Shown in pieces: positions 1-7,377 of a DNA stretch of 30,025 nt. Each line of letters opens with the position of its first letter. Positions within the stretch are counted from its first letter, which is position 1. The stretch lies in NCBI GenBank assembly GCA_034678405.1, contig JAXDBW010000048.1, positions 1 through 30,025 on the forward strand. Reading direction: 5' to 3'. A model generated the notes under the pieces. The model was not told where the DNA came from. It was given only the letters and a program-made list of their open reading frames with translations, and searched no databases. This DNA comes from JAXDBW01 sp034678405 (GTDB taxonomy: Bacteria; Patescibacteriota; Patescibacteriia; UBA10025; JAHIVO01). The position numbers and the translations under genes are program-made.

Positions 1-1
1 T

Positions 2-145
2 GAGTCAGTCGTTACCGTACTCGGTGCTGAAACTGATGAGCCGTCAGCCGGCGGCGGGGCCGCACTCGCGGTTAACGATTCGACGAGCGCCGCGTCCGCG
101 AGCAACCCGCAGCGCTGGTGGGACCATTTCTTCAATCATCAATAA
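2..145 (+). CDS. C-terminal end of an unidentified protein (partial)
   Basis: An open frame enters from the left window edge and stops at TAA 143-145, giving the last 47 residues of a protein. The tail is low-complexity and rich in Ala, Ser and Gly, and ends in the aromatic stretch PQRWWDHFFNHQ. That aromatic end after a flexible linker could be a short anchoring or interaction peptide, but I do not recognise the family. Codon use resembles the following gene, and the frame is open over its full visible length. The gap to the next start codon is 31 bases and holds no terminator hairpin. Confidence 0.6.
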   Translation, partial: ESVVTVLGAETDEPSAGGGAALAVNDSTSAASASNPQRWWDHFFNHQ

Positions 146-176
146 TGTTTATTAATTCTAATCATCTATACTTTTT

Positions 177-1391
177 ATGACTCCTGATCAGCCGAAGCGA
201 ACCGAAGATAAGTCCGTTGCACCGACAGCATCGTCAGCGGCAAGCCCCTCGACGGATACGAGTACGCCGCCAAAAACAAAAACCGCCAACCGTTCACGAA
301 AAATGATGTGGATTGGAGCTGGTTCGTTGGTTGGGGTGCTACTCCTCTTTATTATCATTGTCATGGTGGGGGTATATACATTTGGCTGGCACAATAGTTT
401 CACGAGTGGAGTGCTGAGCAGCCTGCGCATCCCGGTCATTATCTACGGGTCACATACTATCTCATATGGTGACTATCAGGATGACGTTGATACCCTGCAT
501 TATTTCTATACTGCTCAGGCAGAAAAAAATCCAGACGCACTGGATGTTCCGACTGATACGTTTATTCAAAAAAGTGTGTTATCCCGCCTCATTCGCGAAG
601 CTTTTACTGCTGACCAGGCAAACACATACGGCGTCACCGTCAGTCAGAGTGAGATTGATACTGAGTATAATACTGTCGTCCAGCAGGCAACTGACGAGCA
701 AGAGGTGGTCACTACGCTTCAGGAACTGTATCGGTGGAGTCCACAGCAATTCAAAGACAAAGTGCTCTATCCCTATCTGCTCCGATCAAAGCTGGCAGAG
801 AAGATTGCCACTGATGATACCATCAATGCTGAGGCAAAGGCTCAGGCAGAATCGGTCGTGGCAAAAATAAAGTCAGGCGAGCTCTCATTTGAGGAAGCAG
901 CAAAACAATACAGTGATGACACGACGGCGTCGTCCGGTGGCGATCTCGGGTATTTCGGTAAAGGCGCCATGGTTCCCGCCTTTGAAGATGCCGCATTTGC
1001 CCTCGATGTCGATCAGGTTTCTGATCTGGTGCAAACGCAGTACGGCTATCACATTATTAAGCTGACCGAAAAGATTGCCGCCACAGATGATGCTCCTGAG
1101 CAAATTCGCGCTTCACATATTCTCTTCCAAACTGCAAATCTCGATACCTGGACAAATGACCAGCTGGCCGATATGTATATCGCCGTCCTGATCAAAGGCT
1201 ATGAATGGAAGGATGATTGTGGCCTCGTCCTCGCTACTGATGAGACCTGTGATGCGAATGAGTTACTCAATCTGGCTGGTAGTCAGCAGAGTGTGACCGG
1301 TACGACCGAGGATACAAATACCAACGCCGACACTACTGGAGACGCCAATACAAACGCAACAGACGACACTGCTACCCAGCCAGCCGAATAG
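177..1391 (+). CDS. Membrane-anchored parvulin-type peptidyl-prolyl isomerase (PrsA/SurA-like)
   Basis: This 404-residue protein has a Ser/Thr/Pro-rich cytoplasmic tail (1-42), one membrane helix (about 44-67) and a large extracytoplasmic part, as expected for a foldase acting on exported proteins. Residues about 100-210 resemble the SurA/PrsA N-terminal chaperone region. Residues 220-300 carry the parvulin core, with GGDLGYFGKGAMVPAFEDAAF and QYGYHIIKL. The usual first parvulin strand (ASHIL) is not in front of this core; IRASHILF instead appears after it, at 310-317. A tail rich in Thr, Asn and Asp closes the protein. No Shine-Dalgarno site is visible; a TATACT element at 167-172 lies directly before the ATG, so a very short or absent leader is possible. 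Family assignment is secure, substrate unknown. Confidence 0.88.
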   Translation: MTPDQPKRTEDKSVAPTASSAASPSTDTSTPPKTKTANRSRKMMWIGAGSLVGVLLLFIIIVMVGVYTFGWHNSFTSGVLSSLRIPVIIYGSHTISYGDYQDDVDTLHYFYTAQAEKNPDALDVPTDTFIQKSVLSRLIREAFTADQANTYGVTVSQSEIDTEYNTVVQQATDEQEVVTTLQELYRWSPQQFKDKVLYPYLLRSKLAEKIATDDTINAEAKAQAESVVAKIKSGELSFEEAAKQYSDDTTASSGGDLGYFGKGAMVPAFEDAAFALDVDQVSDLVQTQYGYHIIKLTEKIAATDDAPEQIRASHILFQTANLDTWTNDQLADMYIAVLIKGYEWKDDCGLVLATDETCDANELLNLAGSQQSVTGTTEDTNTNADTTGDANTNATDDTATQPAE

Positions 1392-1447
1392 TTCGCTCAT
1401 CCCCAAGCCCGTGCGATAGGAGCACTGGGTGCTTGTTCACTTATATA

Positions 1448-1476
1448 CTTATATACCTCTGGAGCCACCTCCTGGG
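1448..1476 (-). repeat. Partial copy of tRNA-Thr 3' end plus downstream flank
   Basis: The 29 bases here match 1627-1655 at 28 positions. The second copy contains the CCA end, the 3' acceptor strand and part of the T stem of the functional tRNA-Thr, plus 12 bases of downstream flank. Read on the minus strand, this copy ends in AGGTGGCTCCA, as the tRNA does. It is preceded by an 8-bp hairpin (CCTGGGCA, loop GCG, TGCCCAGG). The rest of a tRNA is absent, so it is a fragment. Confidence 0.8.
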
Positions 1477-1626
1477 CACGCTGCCCAGGGGATGTTTCCT
1501 CAGTATATTGCTCTTCCGGGGCTCGATGGCGGTGCCCGTATCATCTCGCCCGGCTCGGCACTCGCTGACGCAAACTATTGCGTCCGCTCGTCGCCTCGCC
1601 CCAGCTGAGCTGTGCTCATCAAATAC
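1477..1626. other. Structured spacer next to the tRNA pair, no gene
   Basis: This stretch lies between the two copies of the tRNA-Thr 3' end. It contains a perfect 7-bp hairpin (GACGCAA, loop ACTA, TTGCGTC, about 1564-1581) and outer GGGGC/GCCCC and GGCG/CGCC pairings that could close a longer fold. On the minus strand AGCTCAGCTGG recurs, identical to the D arm of tRNA-Thr. The open frame across it on the plus strand is tRNA antisense and not credible. It may be a decayed tRNA or the downstream part of the tRNA transcript. Confidence 0.45.
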
Positions 1627-1638
1627 CTTATATACCTC

Positions 1639-1714
1639 TGGAGCCACCTCCCGGGATCGAACCGGGGACCTCTGCTTTACGAAAGCATTGCTCTACCAGC
1701 TGAGCTAAGGTGGC
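1639..1714 (-). tRNA. tRNA-Thr (anticodon CGT)
   Basis: The minus strand folds into a full cloverleaf of 76 bases, including an encoded CCA. It has acceptor GCCACCT/AGGTGGC, D stem GCTC/GAGC, anticodon loop TTCGTAA with CGT at positions 34-36, and T arm CCCGG-TTCGATC-CCGGG. The anticodon stem has one mismatch at its outermost pair (A27/G43). It reads the codon ACG. It starts two bases after the end of tRNA-Gly, so both are surely one transcript. Confidence 0.95.
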
Positions 1715-1716
1715 GC

Positions 1717-1790
1717 TGGAGCGGGTAACGGGAGTCGAACCCGTACTTCGACCTTGGGAAGGTCACGTACTACCGCTATACTATACCCGC
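1717..1790 (-). tRNA. tRNA-Gly (anticodon CCC)
   Basis: The minus strand gives a 74-base cloverleaf with encoded CCA: acceptor GCGGGTA/TACCCGC, D stem GTAT/GTAC, anticodon loop TTCCCAA with CCC at 34-36, and T arm ACGGG-TTCGACT-CCCGT. It reads GGG. It is the first tRNA of a two-tRNA unit and its 5' end is 26 bases from the oppositely directed carboxypeptidase start codon. Confidence 0.95.
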
Positions 1791-1802
1791 GTAATACACA
1801 CC

Positions 1803-1811
1803 AGTATACCA
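1803..1811 (-). promoter_or_regulatory. Extended -10 promoter for the tRNA-Gly/tRNA-Thr transcript
   Basis: On the minus strand TGG is followed by TATACT, an extended -10 element (TGn-TATACT). No good -35 is present. The predicted start is near 1796, about six bases before the tRNA-Gly 5' end, so the precursor leader would be very short. The element overlaps the region just before the opposite gene's ATG. Confidence 0.5.
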
Positions 1812-1816
1812 AACCT

Positions 1817-3394
1817 ATGTTCAATATGAAACGGTACGTCGTAATCACGAGTTTGTCAATAATGATCGTCATCGGTCTCGGGATGACACATGCCACACAC
1901 GCCCTGGCTGAGCCCGAGCGAGTGCGCTTTACTGCTGAGGCGATTATCCGAGGCTATACGGCAGACTATAATCAAACTACCCACGCACAGTGGGGGGATT
2001 TACGGGTGGGCATTTTGCCGAATTTGGTGAATGAAGAGATCAATCTCGAAATGAAGCAATTCAATGGTGATACTCTGCCAGATCCAGAGGGTATGACGCG
2101 GGTGAGTGAGTACTATATATACGATATTCTACGAAAAGATCAGGCAAACAAAGATCCGCTGGTATTGAACAAACCATTCTATCTCGCGCTCCGGTTCGAC
2201 TCCGGCAATCTCTGGCGCAAACGAATTTTTTTCTGGACAGGCACGAGTGAAGGCTGGCGAGCACTCCCTTCCTCAATCGACTACGGCAATAGCTACGTAC
2301 GCGCCATCACCCATTTACCATTTTCACGTATTGCGGTATTTGAGGATCATAATGGTACCGAAGGATATGCATCCTGGTATCGCAGTAGCCGCTATACCTA
2401 TGGCGCAGCGAGTAATGATTTCCCCATCGGGACCAAACTACGTGTGCGCAATGTAGATAACGGAAAGATTGTGGATGTCACTGTCCAGTCGACAGGACCG
2501 TACACGCCGTTTAACTGGCGCCGCGTGGTGGATCTGACGTATGACGCCTTCTCCGCGATCGAAAGTCCTAGGGAGGGGACCGCTCGCGTCCAAGTGTGGA
2601 AACTAGATGAGAGCGGCGCCGTCCTCGGAGCTGAAACAACTGCCGCCGCAGAGCCGCGCATCTCCTCGAGCGCGGTTATTGCTATCGATGAGGGCACAGA
2701 AAACATTCTCTACTCAAAAAACTACGACACCGAACGACCACTTGCCAGTCTAACGAAGCTCATGACGGCTATGGTGTTTCTGGACACGAACACCCCCTTT
2801 GATACGGTGGTGACGTATAGTGCGGATGACAATGCGATCGGCGCGAAGCTCTATGTGTCGCCGGGGGAGACGATGACGGTGAAGGACTTATGGTATACCA
2901 TGTTAGTTGGTTCGGCAAATAATGCGGCCAAAGCTCTAGCTCGCTCCACCGGACTTACAACTGAAGAGTTTGTCGCCCGCATGAATGCTAAGGCGGCAGC
3001 ACTTGGATTGACTCATACGCACTTTACTGATGTGAGCGGACTTGACACGGGCAATGTCTCCACAGTGTATGATATCGCCCGTCTTGCCAAGCATGCCTTT
3101 AGCGATTTTAAAATAATGCAGGCGACGTCGACCTGGGCATATGGATTCCGCACGATCAATACGAATAATGGTCATACGATCAAAAGCACCGCGACCGGGA
3201 TGCAGGGGAGTCAGTACGTCTTGACAGGCATGAAGACCGGGTACCTCGATGAGGCTGGCTACTGCTTCGTTACCCGAGCGGCGCGCGATCGTGATGGAAA
3301 GCGCGTCATCAGCGTCGTCCTCGGGGCAGGAAGCTCGCAACAACGGTGGGATGAAATCAACCAACTTATTAATTATGGAACCGCTCAGCTGTAA
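1817..3394 (+). CDS. Secreted RlpA-like barrel fused to D-alanyl-D-alanine carboxypeptidase (peptidase S11)
   Basis: This 525-residue protein trims peptidoglycan stem peptides outside the membrane. An N-terminal signal segment (VVITSLSIMIVIGLGMTHA) is followed by about 150 residues of unrecognised sequence. A double-psi barrel of the RlpA type lies at about 183-262, starting EGYASWY and containing FPIGTKLRVRNVDNGK. The S11 domain follows with the complete serine-transferase set: SLTK (311-314), SAN (366-368) and KTG (473-475). In the barrel, the Asp of the usual DRGP motif is Ser-Thr (QSTGPY), and the usual AAH His is replaced (AASN), so lytic activity is doubtful. The open frame extends upstream into the tRNA-Gly gene, so I use ATG 1817; ATG 1826 is equally good. 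Three bases separate it from the ABC gene. Confidence 0.88.
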   Translation: MFNMKRYVVITSLSIMIVIGLGMTHATHALAEPERVRFTAEAIIRGYTADYNQTTHAQWGDLRVGILPNLVNEEINLEMKQFNGDTLPDPEGMTRVSEYYIYDILRKDQANKDPLVLNKPFYLALRFDSGNLWRKRIFFWTGTSEGWRALPSSIDYGNSYVRAITHLPFSRIAVFEDHNGTEGYASWYRSSRYTYGAASNDFPIGTKLRVRNVDNGKIVDVTVQSTGPYTPFNWRRVVDLTYDAFSAIESPREGTARVQVWKLDESGAVLGAETTAAAEPRISSSAVIAIDEGTENILYSKNYDTERPLASLTKLMTAMVFLDTNTPFDTVVTYSADDNAIGAKLYVSPGETMTVKDLWYTMLVGSANNAAKALARSTGLTTEEFVARMNAKAAALGLTHTHFTDVSGLDTGNVSTVYDIARLAKHAFSDFKIMQATSTWAYGFRTINTNNGHTIKSTATGMQGSQYVLTGMKTGYLDEAGYCFVTRAARDRDGKRVISVVLGAGSSQQRWDEINQLINYGTAQL

Positions 3395-3397
3395 TAT

Positions 3398-4072
3398 ATG
3401 CCGGTCATAGAGCTGCATAATATTGTCAAAACATATAACCAAGACAAGGAAAACGCTTTTACCGCACTACATGGGGTGAACGTGTCAGTAGAGCGTGGAG
3501 AGTTTGTTAGCATAATGGGTGTATCTGGCTCTGGCAAATCGACACTCATGAACATCATTGGCTGTCTCGATCGTCCCACCACCGGTGAATATAAATTTGA
3601 TGGAGATGTTATCCAAGATAAATCAAATGCTGAACTGGTAAAAATTCGTCGGCATAAAATCGGATTTATTTTTCAAAGCTTCAATCTGCTGCCACGCTAC
3701 ACCGCTCTCGCCAATGTAGAACTCCCCCTCATCTACCAGGGGGTTACCTTGTCGGCCCGCCATAAACGGGCCCAGGAGGTCCTCGAACAGGTGGGACTGA
3801 GCCAAAAGACCAGGAGCAAGCCCTCGATGCTGTCGGGAGGAGAGCAGCAGCGGGTGGCTATTGCGCGCGCCCTCATCACCAAACCCTCAATTATTCTCGC
3901 AGATGAACCAACGGGGAACCTCGATTCAGCAAGCGGCCAGCAGATTATGAACATTTTACGGGGGCTAAATAATAAAGGTGCTACTATCATCCTCGTCACC
4001 CATGACCCCGCGGTAGCCAAGCAAACCAAGCGCACCATCAGTATTCAAGATGGCCGCATTGTGAAGACTTAA
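3398..4072 (+). CDS. ABC transporter ATP-binding protein, MacB/LolD type
   Basis: This 224-residue protein is a complete single-domain ABC ATPase. It has Walker A GVSGSGKST near residue 42, a Q-loop in FIFQSFNLLPR, the signature LSGGEQQRVAIARAL, Walker B IILADEPTGNLD and the switch His in VTHD. The LSGGEQQRVAIARA and TGNLD wording is typical of the LolD/MacB/FtsE subfamily, which powers extrusion or mechanotransmission rather than pore transport. It lies four bases upstream of its permease and three bases after the carboxypeptidase, so it is likely co-transcribed with both. The substrate cannot be read from the sequence. Confidence 0.93.
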   Translation: MPVIELHNIVKTYNQDKENAFTALHGVNVSVERGEFVSIMGVSGSGKSTLMNIIGCLDRPTTGEYKFDGDVIQDKSNAELVKIRRHKIGFIFQSFNLLPRYTALANVELPLIYQGVTLSARHKRAQEVLEQVGLSQKTRSKPSMLSGGEQQRVAIARALITKPSIILADEPTGNLDSASGQQIMNILRGLNNKGATIILVTHDPAVAKQTKRTISIQDGRIVKT

Positions 4073-4076
4073 TGCT

Positions 4077-5381
4077 ATGTTTTATAAGTTTTTAGAAAAT
4101 ATTAAACTCGCACTCAAGGCCGTCTGGGCAAAGAAGACGCGCTCCCTGCTCACCATGCTCGGGGTGATTATCGGTGTTTTTGCTATCGTTATGCTGGTTG
4201 CCATCGGCGAGGGTGTCAAACAAGAAGTGACCGGTCAAATAGAAGGGCTCGGCTCAAATCTATTGTTTGTTGCCCCTGGCAAGATTGATACTGATTCAGG
4301 TCCCCCCTCGCCAAGCGGATTTGTCGGAGCGAGCACCCTGACCGAGGATGACCTCACTGCATTACAAAAACTGAATGGGGTAAAACAAGTAGTCCCCATG
4401 GCTATGCTGTCACTGCCTGCTAGTGCGACTGAACCAATGCTACCATCCACGATACCCCCAAATACCAATAGCGCGCAGGCTACCCCTTCTCCGTCGTCGT
4501 CGATATTGGTCATGGGAAGTACACCGAATGTTCGTTCCGCTTTTACTGGTCAGCTAACTGAGGGGGATGAATATGGGGATATGTTTACGCAAGAGCAGTA
4601 TGATAATGCGGCGCGCGTTGCGGTCGGATATTCTGGGGCGATGGATCAACTCTTTCCTAATACCCCCTATGCAGACGATATTGGCAAGACCGTGTATATC
4701 GGCAAAGAGCCGGTCACAATCGTCGGGCTCCTCGAAGCGAAAGAGCAAGCTGATAGTTTGTTCAGTGCCCAGAATCAATTCGCTAATATTTTGATCATAC
4801 CGTTTACTACTGCAAAAGAACTTGTTGACGCTGTTCAAATAAACCGCATTGTGATTACTGCGGAGGACACGAGTGATATCGACATCCTCAAACAGCAAGC
4901 CGAACAAGCACTCCTCACTACCCACGAGGGAGTCGATGATTTTAGTGTACTCACCCAGGATGATTTACTCAGCGTGTTTGATCAGGTCTTGGGCGTTATC
5001 ACCAGCATGCTGACCGGCATTGCCGCAATTTCACTGCTCGTCGGCGGTATCGGAGTGATGAACATCATGCTGGTGTCCGTGACAGAGCGTATCCGTGAAA
5101 TTGGATTACGCAAGGCTATCGGCGCCTCAGCGTTTGATATTCTTATTCAGTTTCTGGTTGAGGCGGTGTTTTTGACTTTCCTTGGCGGCGCCGTCGGCGT
5201 TGGCCTCGCGTTTGTCACGGGGGTTGGCATCGAAGCCCAACTTGGCTTGACTGCTGTCATTTCACTAAAAACAATATTATTAGCATTTGCGTTTACTGTT
5301 TTAGTCGGGGTGTTCTTCGGGGTCGCACCCGCTATCCGTGCGGCTCGACTGGATCCCATAGATGCGCTAAAATACGAATGA
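4077..5381 (+). CDS. ABC transporter permease, MacB/FtsX family
   Basis: This 434-residue protein starts with a short cytoplasmic helix and a first membrane segment (LLTMLGVIIGVFAIVMLVAIG, about 24-45), followed by a large extracytoplasmic MacB-type periplasmic-core domain (about 50-285). Three membrane segments form the C-terminal FtsX domain, with the family hallmark MNIMLVSVTERIREIGLRKAIGA. It ends in PAIRAARLDPIDALKYE, also typical of MacB/LolC permeases. It pairs with the ATPase four bases upstream. A Pro/Ser/Thr-rich loop near 120-145 is unusual but lies in the variable extracellular part. Whether it exports a compound or lipoprotein, or transmits a mechanical signal to cell-wall enzymes, is unknown. 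Confidence 0.92.
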   Translation: MFYKFLENIKLALKAVWAKKTRSLLTMLGVIIGVFAIVMLVAIGEGVKQEVTGQIEGLGSNLLFVAPGKIDTDSGPPSPSGFVGASTLTEDDLTALQKLNGVKQVVPMAMLSLPASATEPMLPSTIPPNTNSAQATPSPSSSILVMGSTPNVRSAFTGQLTEGDEYGDMFTQEQYDNAARVAVGYSGAMDQLFPNTPYADDIGKTVYIGKEPVTIVGLLEAKEQADSLFSAQNQFANILIIPFTTAKELVDAVQINRIVITAEDTSDIDILKQQAEQALLTTHEGVDDFSVLTQDDLLSVFDQVLGVITSMLTGIAAISLLVGGIGVMNIMLVSVTERIREIGLRKAIGASAFDILIQFLVEAVFLTFLGGAVGVGLAFVTGVGIEAQLGLTAVISLKTILLAFAFTVLVGVFFGVAPAIRAARLDPIDALKYE

Positions 5382-5397
5382 GGGAGATTTTTGCTTC

Positions 5398-6078
5398 ATG
5401 ATCAGACTCAAAAACGTTTCGAAAATATACCCACCGGATACCTACGCCCTGAAAAACGTAAATCTGCATATAAAACCGGGCGAATTTGTATCTATTGTGG
5501 GACAATCGGGTACTGGAAAGACAACCCTGGTCAAAATGATTATCGCGGAAGAACGGCCGAGTAAAGGCCGTGTGATTATAGGTGACTGGGATATTACCGA
5601 TATTAAGGCCCGAGAAATACCCATCCTCCGACGACAAATTGGTGTAATCTTCCAGGATTTCAAGTTACTCCCTCGCAAAACTGTTTTCGAAAATGTCTCA
5701 TTTGGTCTCGAAGTAGCCGGAGCAAAAGCGAAACGGATTAATGAAATAGTACCCCAGGTACTCAAAATAGTTGGCCTCGATAATAAACGGGATCGATTTC
5801 CGCAGCAGATTTCTGGCGGTGAGCAGCAGCGCACGGCTATTGCGCGTGCCCTCGTTCATCGGCCGAAGATATTGGTTGCGGATGAGCCGACGGGCAACCT
5901 TGATTCCATAAATTCTCAGGAAATTATTAACCTTCTGAAAAAAATCAATGAGTTTGGCACAACGGTAGTACTGGTAACGCACAATCGCGAAATCGTGAAC
6001 TCCCTCCGCAAACGGGTTATCACCGTTGATCAGGGGAGCATTATCTCCGATCAGCAAAGTGGTAAATATATTTTGTAA
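5398..6078 (+). CDS. ftsE: Cell-division ATP-binding protein FtsE
   Basis: FtsE binds ATP in the cytoplasm and with FtsX forms the divisome complex that switches on peptidoglycan hydrolases at the septum. The 226-residue sequence has Walker A GQSGTGKTT, Q-loop VIFQDFKLLPRKTVFENV, signature SGGEQQRTAIARAL, Walker B ILVADEPTGNLDS and switch His in VTHNRE. KLLPRKTVFENV is characteristic of FtsE. The gene is two bases from ftsX. A purine-rich AGGGAGA lies 12-18 bases before the ATG, rather far for a ribosome-binding site. The M23-peptidase partner often found after ftsX is not here. Confidence 0.93.
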   Translation: MIRLKNVSKIYPPDTYALKNVNLHIKPGEFVSIVGQSGTGKTTLVKMIIAEERPSKGRVIIGDWDITDIKAREIPILRRQIGVIFQDFKLLPRKTVFENVSFGLEVAGAKAKRINEIVPQVLKIVGLDNKRDRFPQQISGGEQQRTAIARALVHRPKILVADEPTGNLDSINSQEIINLLKKINEFGTTVVLVTHNREIVNSLRKRVITVDQGSIISDQQSGKYIL

Positions 6079-6080
6079 TT

Positions 6081-6995
6081 ATGTTTTTATTTCTCGGCCG
6101 CGCCATTAAATTCGCTATTCAGGGATTCTTTCGAAATTTTTGGCTCTCGCTAGTCACGATTATTATTTTGATTTTAACTCTTTTCTCAGTTACCATCGTG
6201 ACCGGAATCAATGTCGTAGCCGAGCAGGCGATTACATCAATCCAGGATCGAGTGGATGTGTCAGTATATTTCAAAGCCGATGCCAATGAGCAGAACGTTT
6301 TGACCGTCAGAGATACACTGCTCGCACTTCCCGAGGTCCAAGATGTCACCTATGTCTCGAAAGATCAAGCCCTTGAAAAGTTTCGGGCGGAGCATAGTGA
6401 TGACTCGGTTATCCTCGACGCTATTGACCAGCTGGAAGAAAATCCCCTCAGTGCCACCATAATTATAAAAGCGCACTCCATCGATGAATATAGCGCCATC
6501 ACTGCCGTACTTGATGATCCGCAGTATACAGACCTCATTGAGGAGCGTAATTTCGATAATAATGAAGAAGTGATTAATCGGCTCGCGGATGTTTCAAATA
6601 GAATTGAGCAGATCGGCATCATCGTGAGTGTGATATTTGTCATTATCGCTGTTCTTATCATCTTTAATACTATTCGGATCAATATTTATACCCACCGTGA
6701 GGAGATTGGCATAATGAAGTTGGTGGGAAGTAGCAATGCCTTTGTGCGGATGCCGTTTATCATTGAAAGCCTGCTGTACGCCATCATTGCCGTAGCCATC
6801 GCCCTAGCGGTACTCTATCCACTGATTAATGTAGTCGCTCCCCAGATTAACAGTTTCTTTGCGGGCTATGACTTCGATATCACCAGTTATTTCCAAAACA
6901 ATATACTGCGTCTCGTGATGCTCCAGCTCCTTTTCGCCATTGTCCTGAGTGCGATTAGCTCAAGCATTGCCATTGGTCGGTATTTGCGGGTATAG
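6081..6995 (+). CDS. ftsX: Cell-division protein FtsX
   Basis: FtsX is the membrane partner of FtsE and relays its ATP cycle to extracytoplasmic cell-wall hydrolases. The 304 residues show a cytoplasmic N-terminus (RAIKFAIQGFFRNFW, typical of FtsX), membrane segment 1 (about 18-42), an extracytoplasmic domain (about 45-165) containing VSVYFKADANEQ and YVSKDQALEKF, then three membrane segments. The stretch RINIYTHREEIGIMKLVGSSNAFVRMPFIIESLL is the standard FtsX core. It directly follows ftsE and ends the five-gene plus-strand run beginning at the carboxypeptidase. A separate promoter follows within 10 bases of its stop. Confidence 0.93.
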   Translation: MFLFLGRAIKFAIQGFFRNFWLSLVTIIILILTLFSVTIVTGINVVAEQAITSIQDRVDVSVYFKADANEQNVLTVRDTLLALPEVQDVTYVSKDQALEKFRAEHSDDSVILDAIDQLEENPLSATIIIKAHSIDEYSAITAVLDDPQYTDLIEERNFDNNEEVINRLADVSNRIEQIGIIVSVIFVIIAVLIIFNTIRINIYTHREEIGIMKLVGSSNAFVRMPFIIESLLYAIIAVAIALAVLYPLINVVAPQINSFFAGYDFDITSYFQNNILRLVMLQLLFAIVLSAISSSIAIGRYLRV

Positions 6996-7002
6996 ACGTC
7001 GG

Positions 7003-7031
7003 TTGACAGGGGAGGGCGGGGCGGATACAAT
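7003..7031 (+). promoter_or_regulatory. Strong sigma-70-type promoter upstream of tRNA-Gln
   Basis: TTGACA (7003-7008, perfect) is followed after 17 bases by TACAAT (7026-7031, five of six). This is the best promoter in the window. The predicted start is near 7038, about 144 bases before tRNA-Gln. No other gene starts before tRNA-Gln, so this most likely drives the tRNA and its long leader. Confidence 0.75.
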
Positions 7032-7037
7032 ACGGCG

Positions 7038-7181
7038 CATATTGAGCAGCATGGGTTTTTTGTAGTGTAGGCGGCTTGTCGGTAGCCCTCCCGGGTCGTC
7101 TCATGGCCCCGTATATTCACTGTGTTCAGGACGGGATACATAGGACAGCGAGTGCCTTTTTGCGGAGTATCACCACATACC
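7038..7181 (+). other. Long 5' leader of tRNA-Gln, function unknown
   Basis: About 144 bases lie between the predicted start and the tRNA. There is no credible reading frame. TCGTCTCATGG at 7095-7105 matches the D-arm region of the tRNA-Gln (7189-7199) at 10 of 11 positions, and CCCGT/ACGGG can pair nearby. The last 14 bases are complementary to the sequence just after the tRNA. I see no known non-coding RNA family here. Confidence 0.35.
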
Positions 7182-7265
7182 TGCCGGATCGTCTAATGGT
7201 AGGACATCGCCCTTTGGAGGCGAGTATCCAGGTTCGAATCCTGGTCCGGCAGGTATGTGGTGATA
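7168..7265 (+). repeat. 21-bp perfect inverted repeat enclosing tRNA-Gln
   Basis: Bases 7168-7188 are the exact reverse complement of 7245-7265. The inner seven pairs are the tRNA acceptor stem; the outer fourteen extend it beyond both mature ends, and the discriminator base pairs with the base before position 1. The precursor would be one long hairpin with the tRNA as its head. Confidence 0.9.
7182..7252 (+). tRNA. tRNA-Gln (anticodon TTG), no encoded CCA
   Basis: The plus strand gives a full cloverleaf: acceptor TGCCGGA/TCCGGCA, D stem GTCT/GGAC, anticodon stem TCGCC/GGCGA with loop CTTTGGA (TTG at 34-36), T arm CCAGG-TTCGAAT-CCTGG and discriminator G. Unlike the tRNA-Thr and tRNA-Gly genes in this window, CCA is not encoded and must be added by nucleotidyltransferase. 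The acceptor stem continues outward as a perfect helix of 14 further pairs. Confidence 0.93.
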
Positions 7266-7308
7266 GAATAAGCCCTTCATGCCCCGTGGGAGCATAGCGA
7301 CCATGCGG

Positions 7309-7333
7309 GGTGGAGGCACGGGCCACCTTTTTT
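7309..7333 (+). terminator. Probable intrinsic terminator after tRNA-Gln
   Basis: GGTGG (7309-7313) and CCACC (7323-7327) enclose a GC-rich loop, and are followed by six T (7328-7333). The upstream CCCCG/CGGGG pairing at 7281-7310 can form an additional or alternative hairpin. The stem is short but GC-only apart from one pair. Confidence 0.5.
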
Positions 7334-7377
7334 AGTACCTCATATCATTATTGAAATTGGCTATTATTAGCGAAAAT

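Noticed and set aside
1433..1708. 91-residue open frame on the plus strand ending near tRNA-Thr
   Set aside because: Its C-terminal part (RDRTGDLCFTKALLYQLS) is the antisense translation of the tRNA-Thr gene, a known annotation artefact.
1705..1896. 63-residue minus-strand frame over tRNA-Gly
   Set aside because: It is the sense translation of tRNA-Gly plus its promoter region and has no protein features.
2936..3442. 168-residue minus-strand frame
   Set aside because: Antisense to the S11 catalytic domain of the carboxypeptidase.
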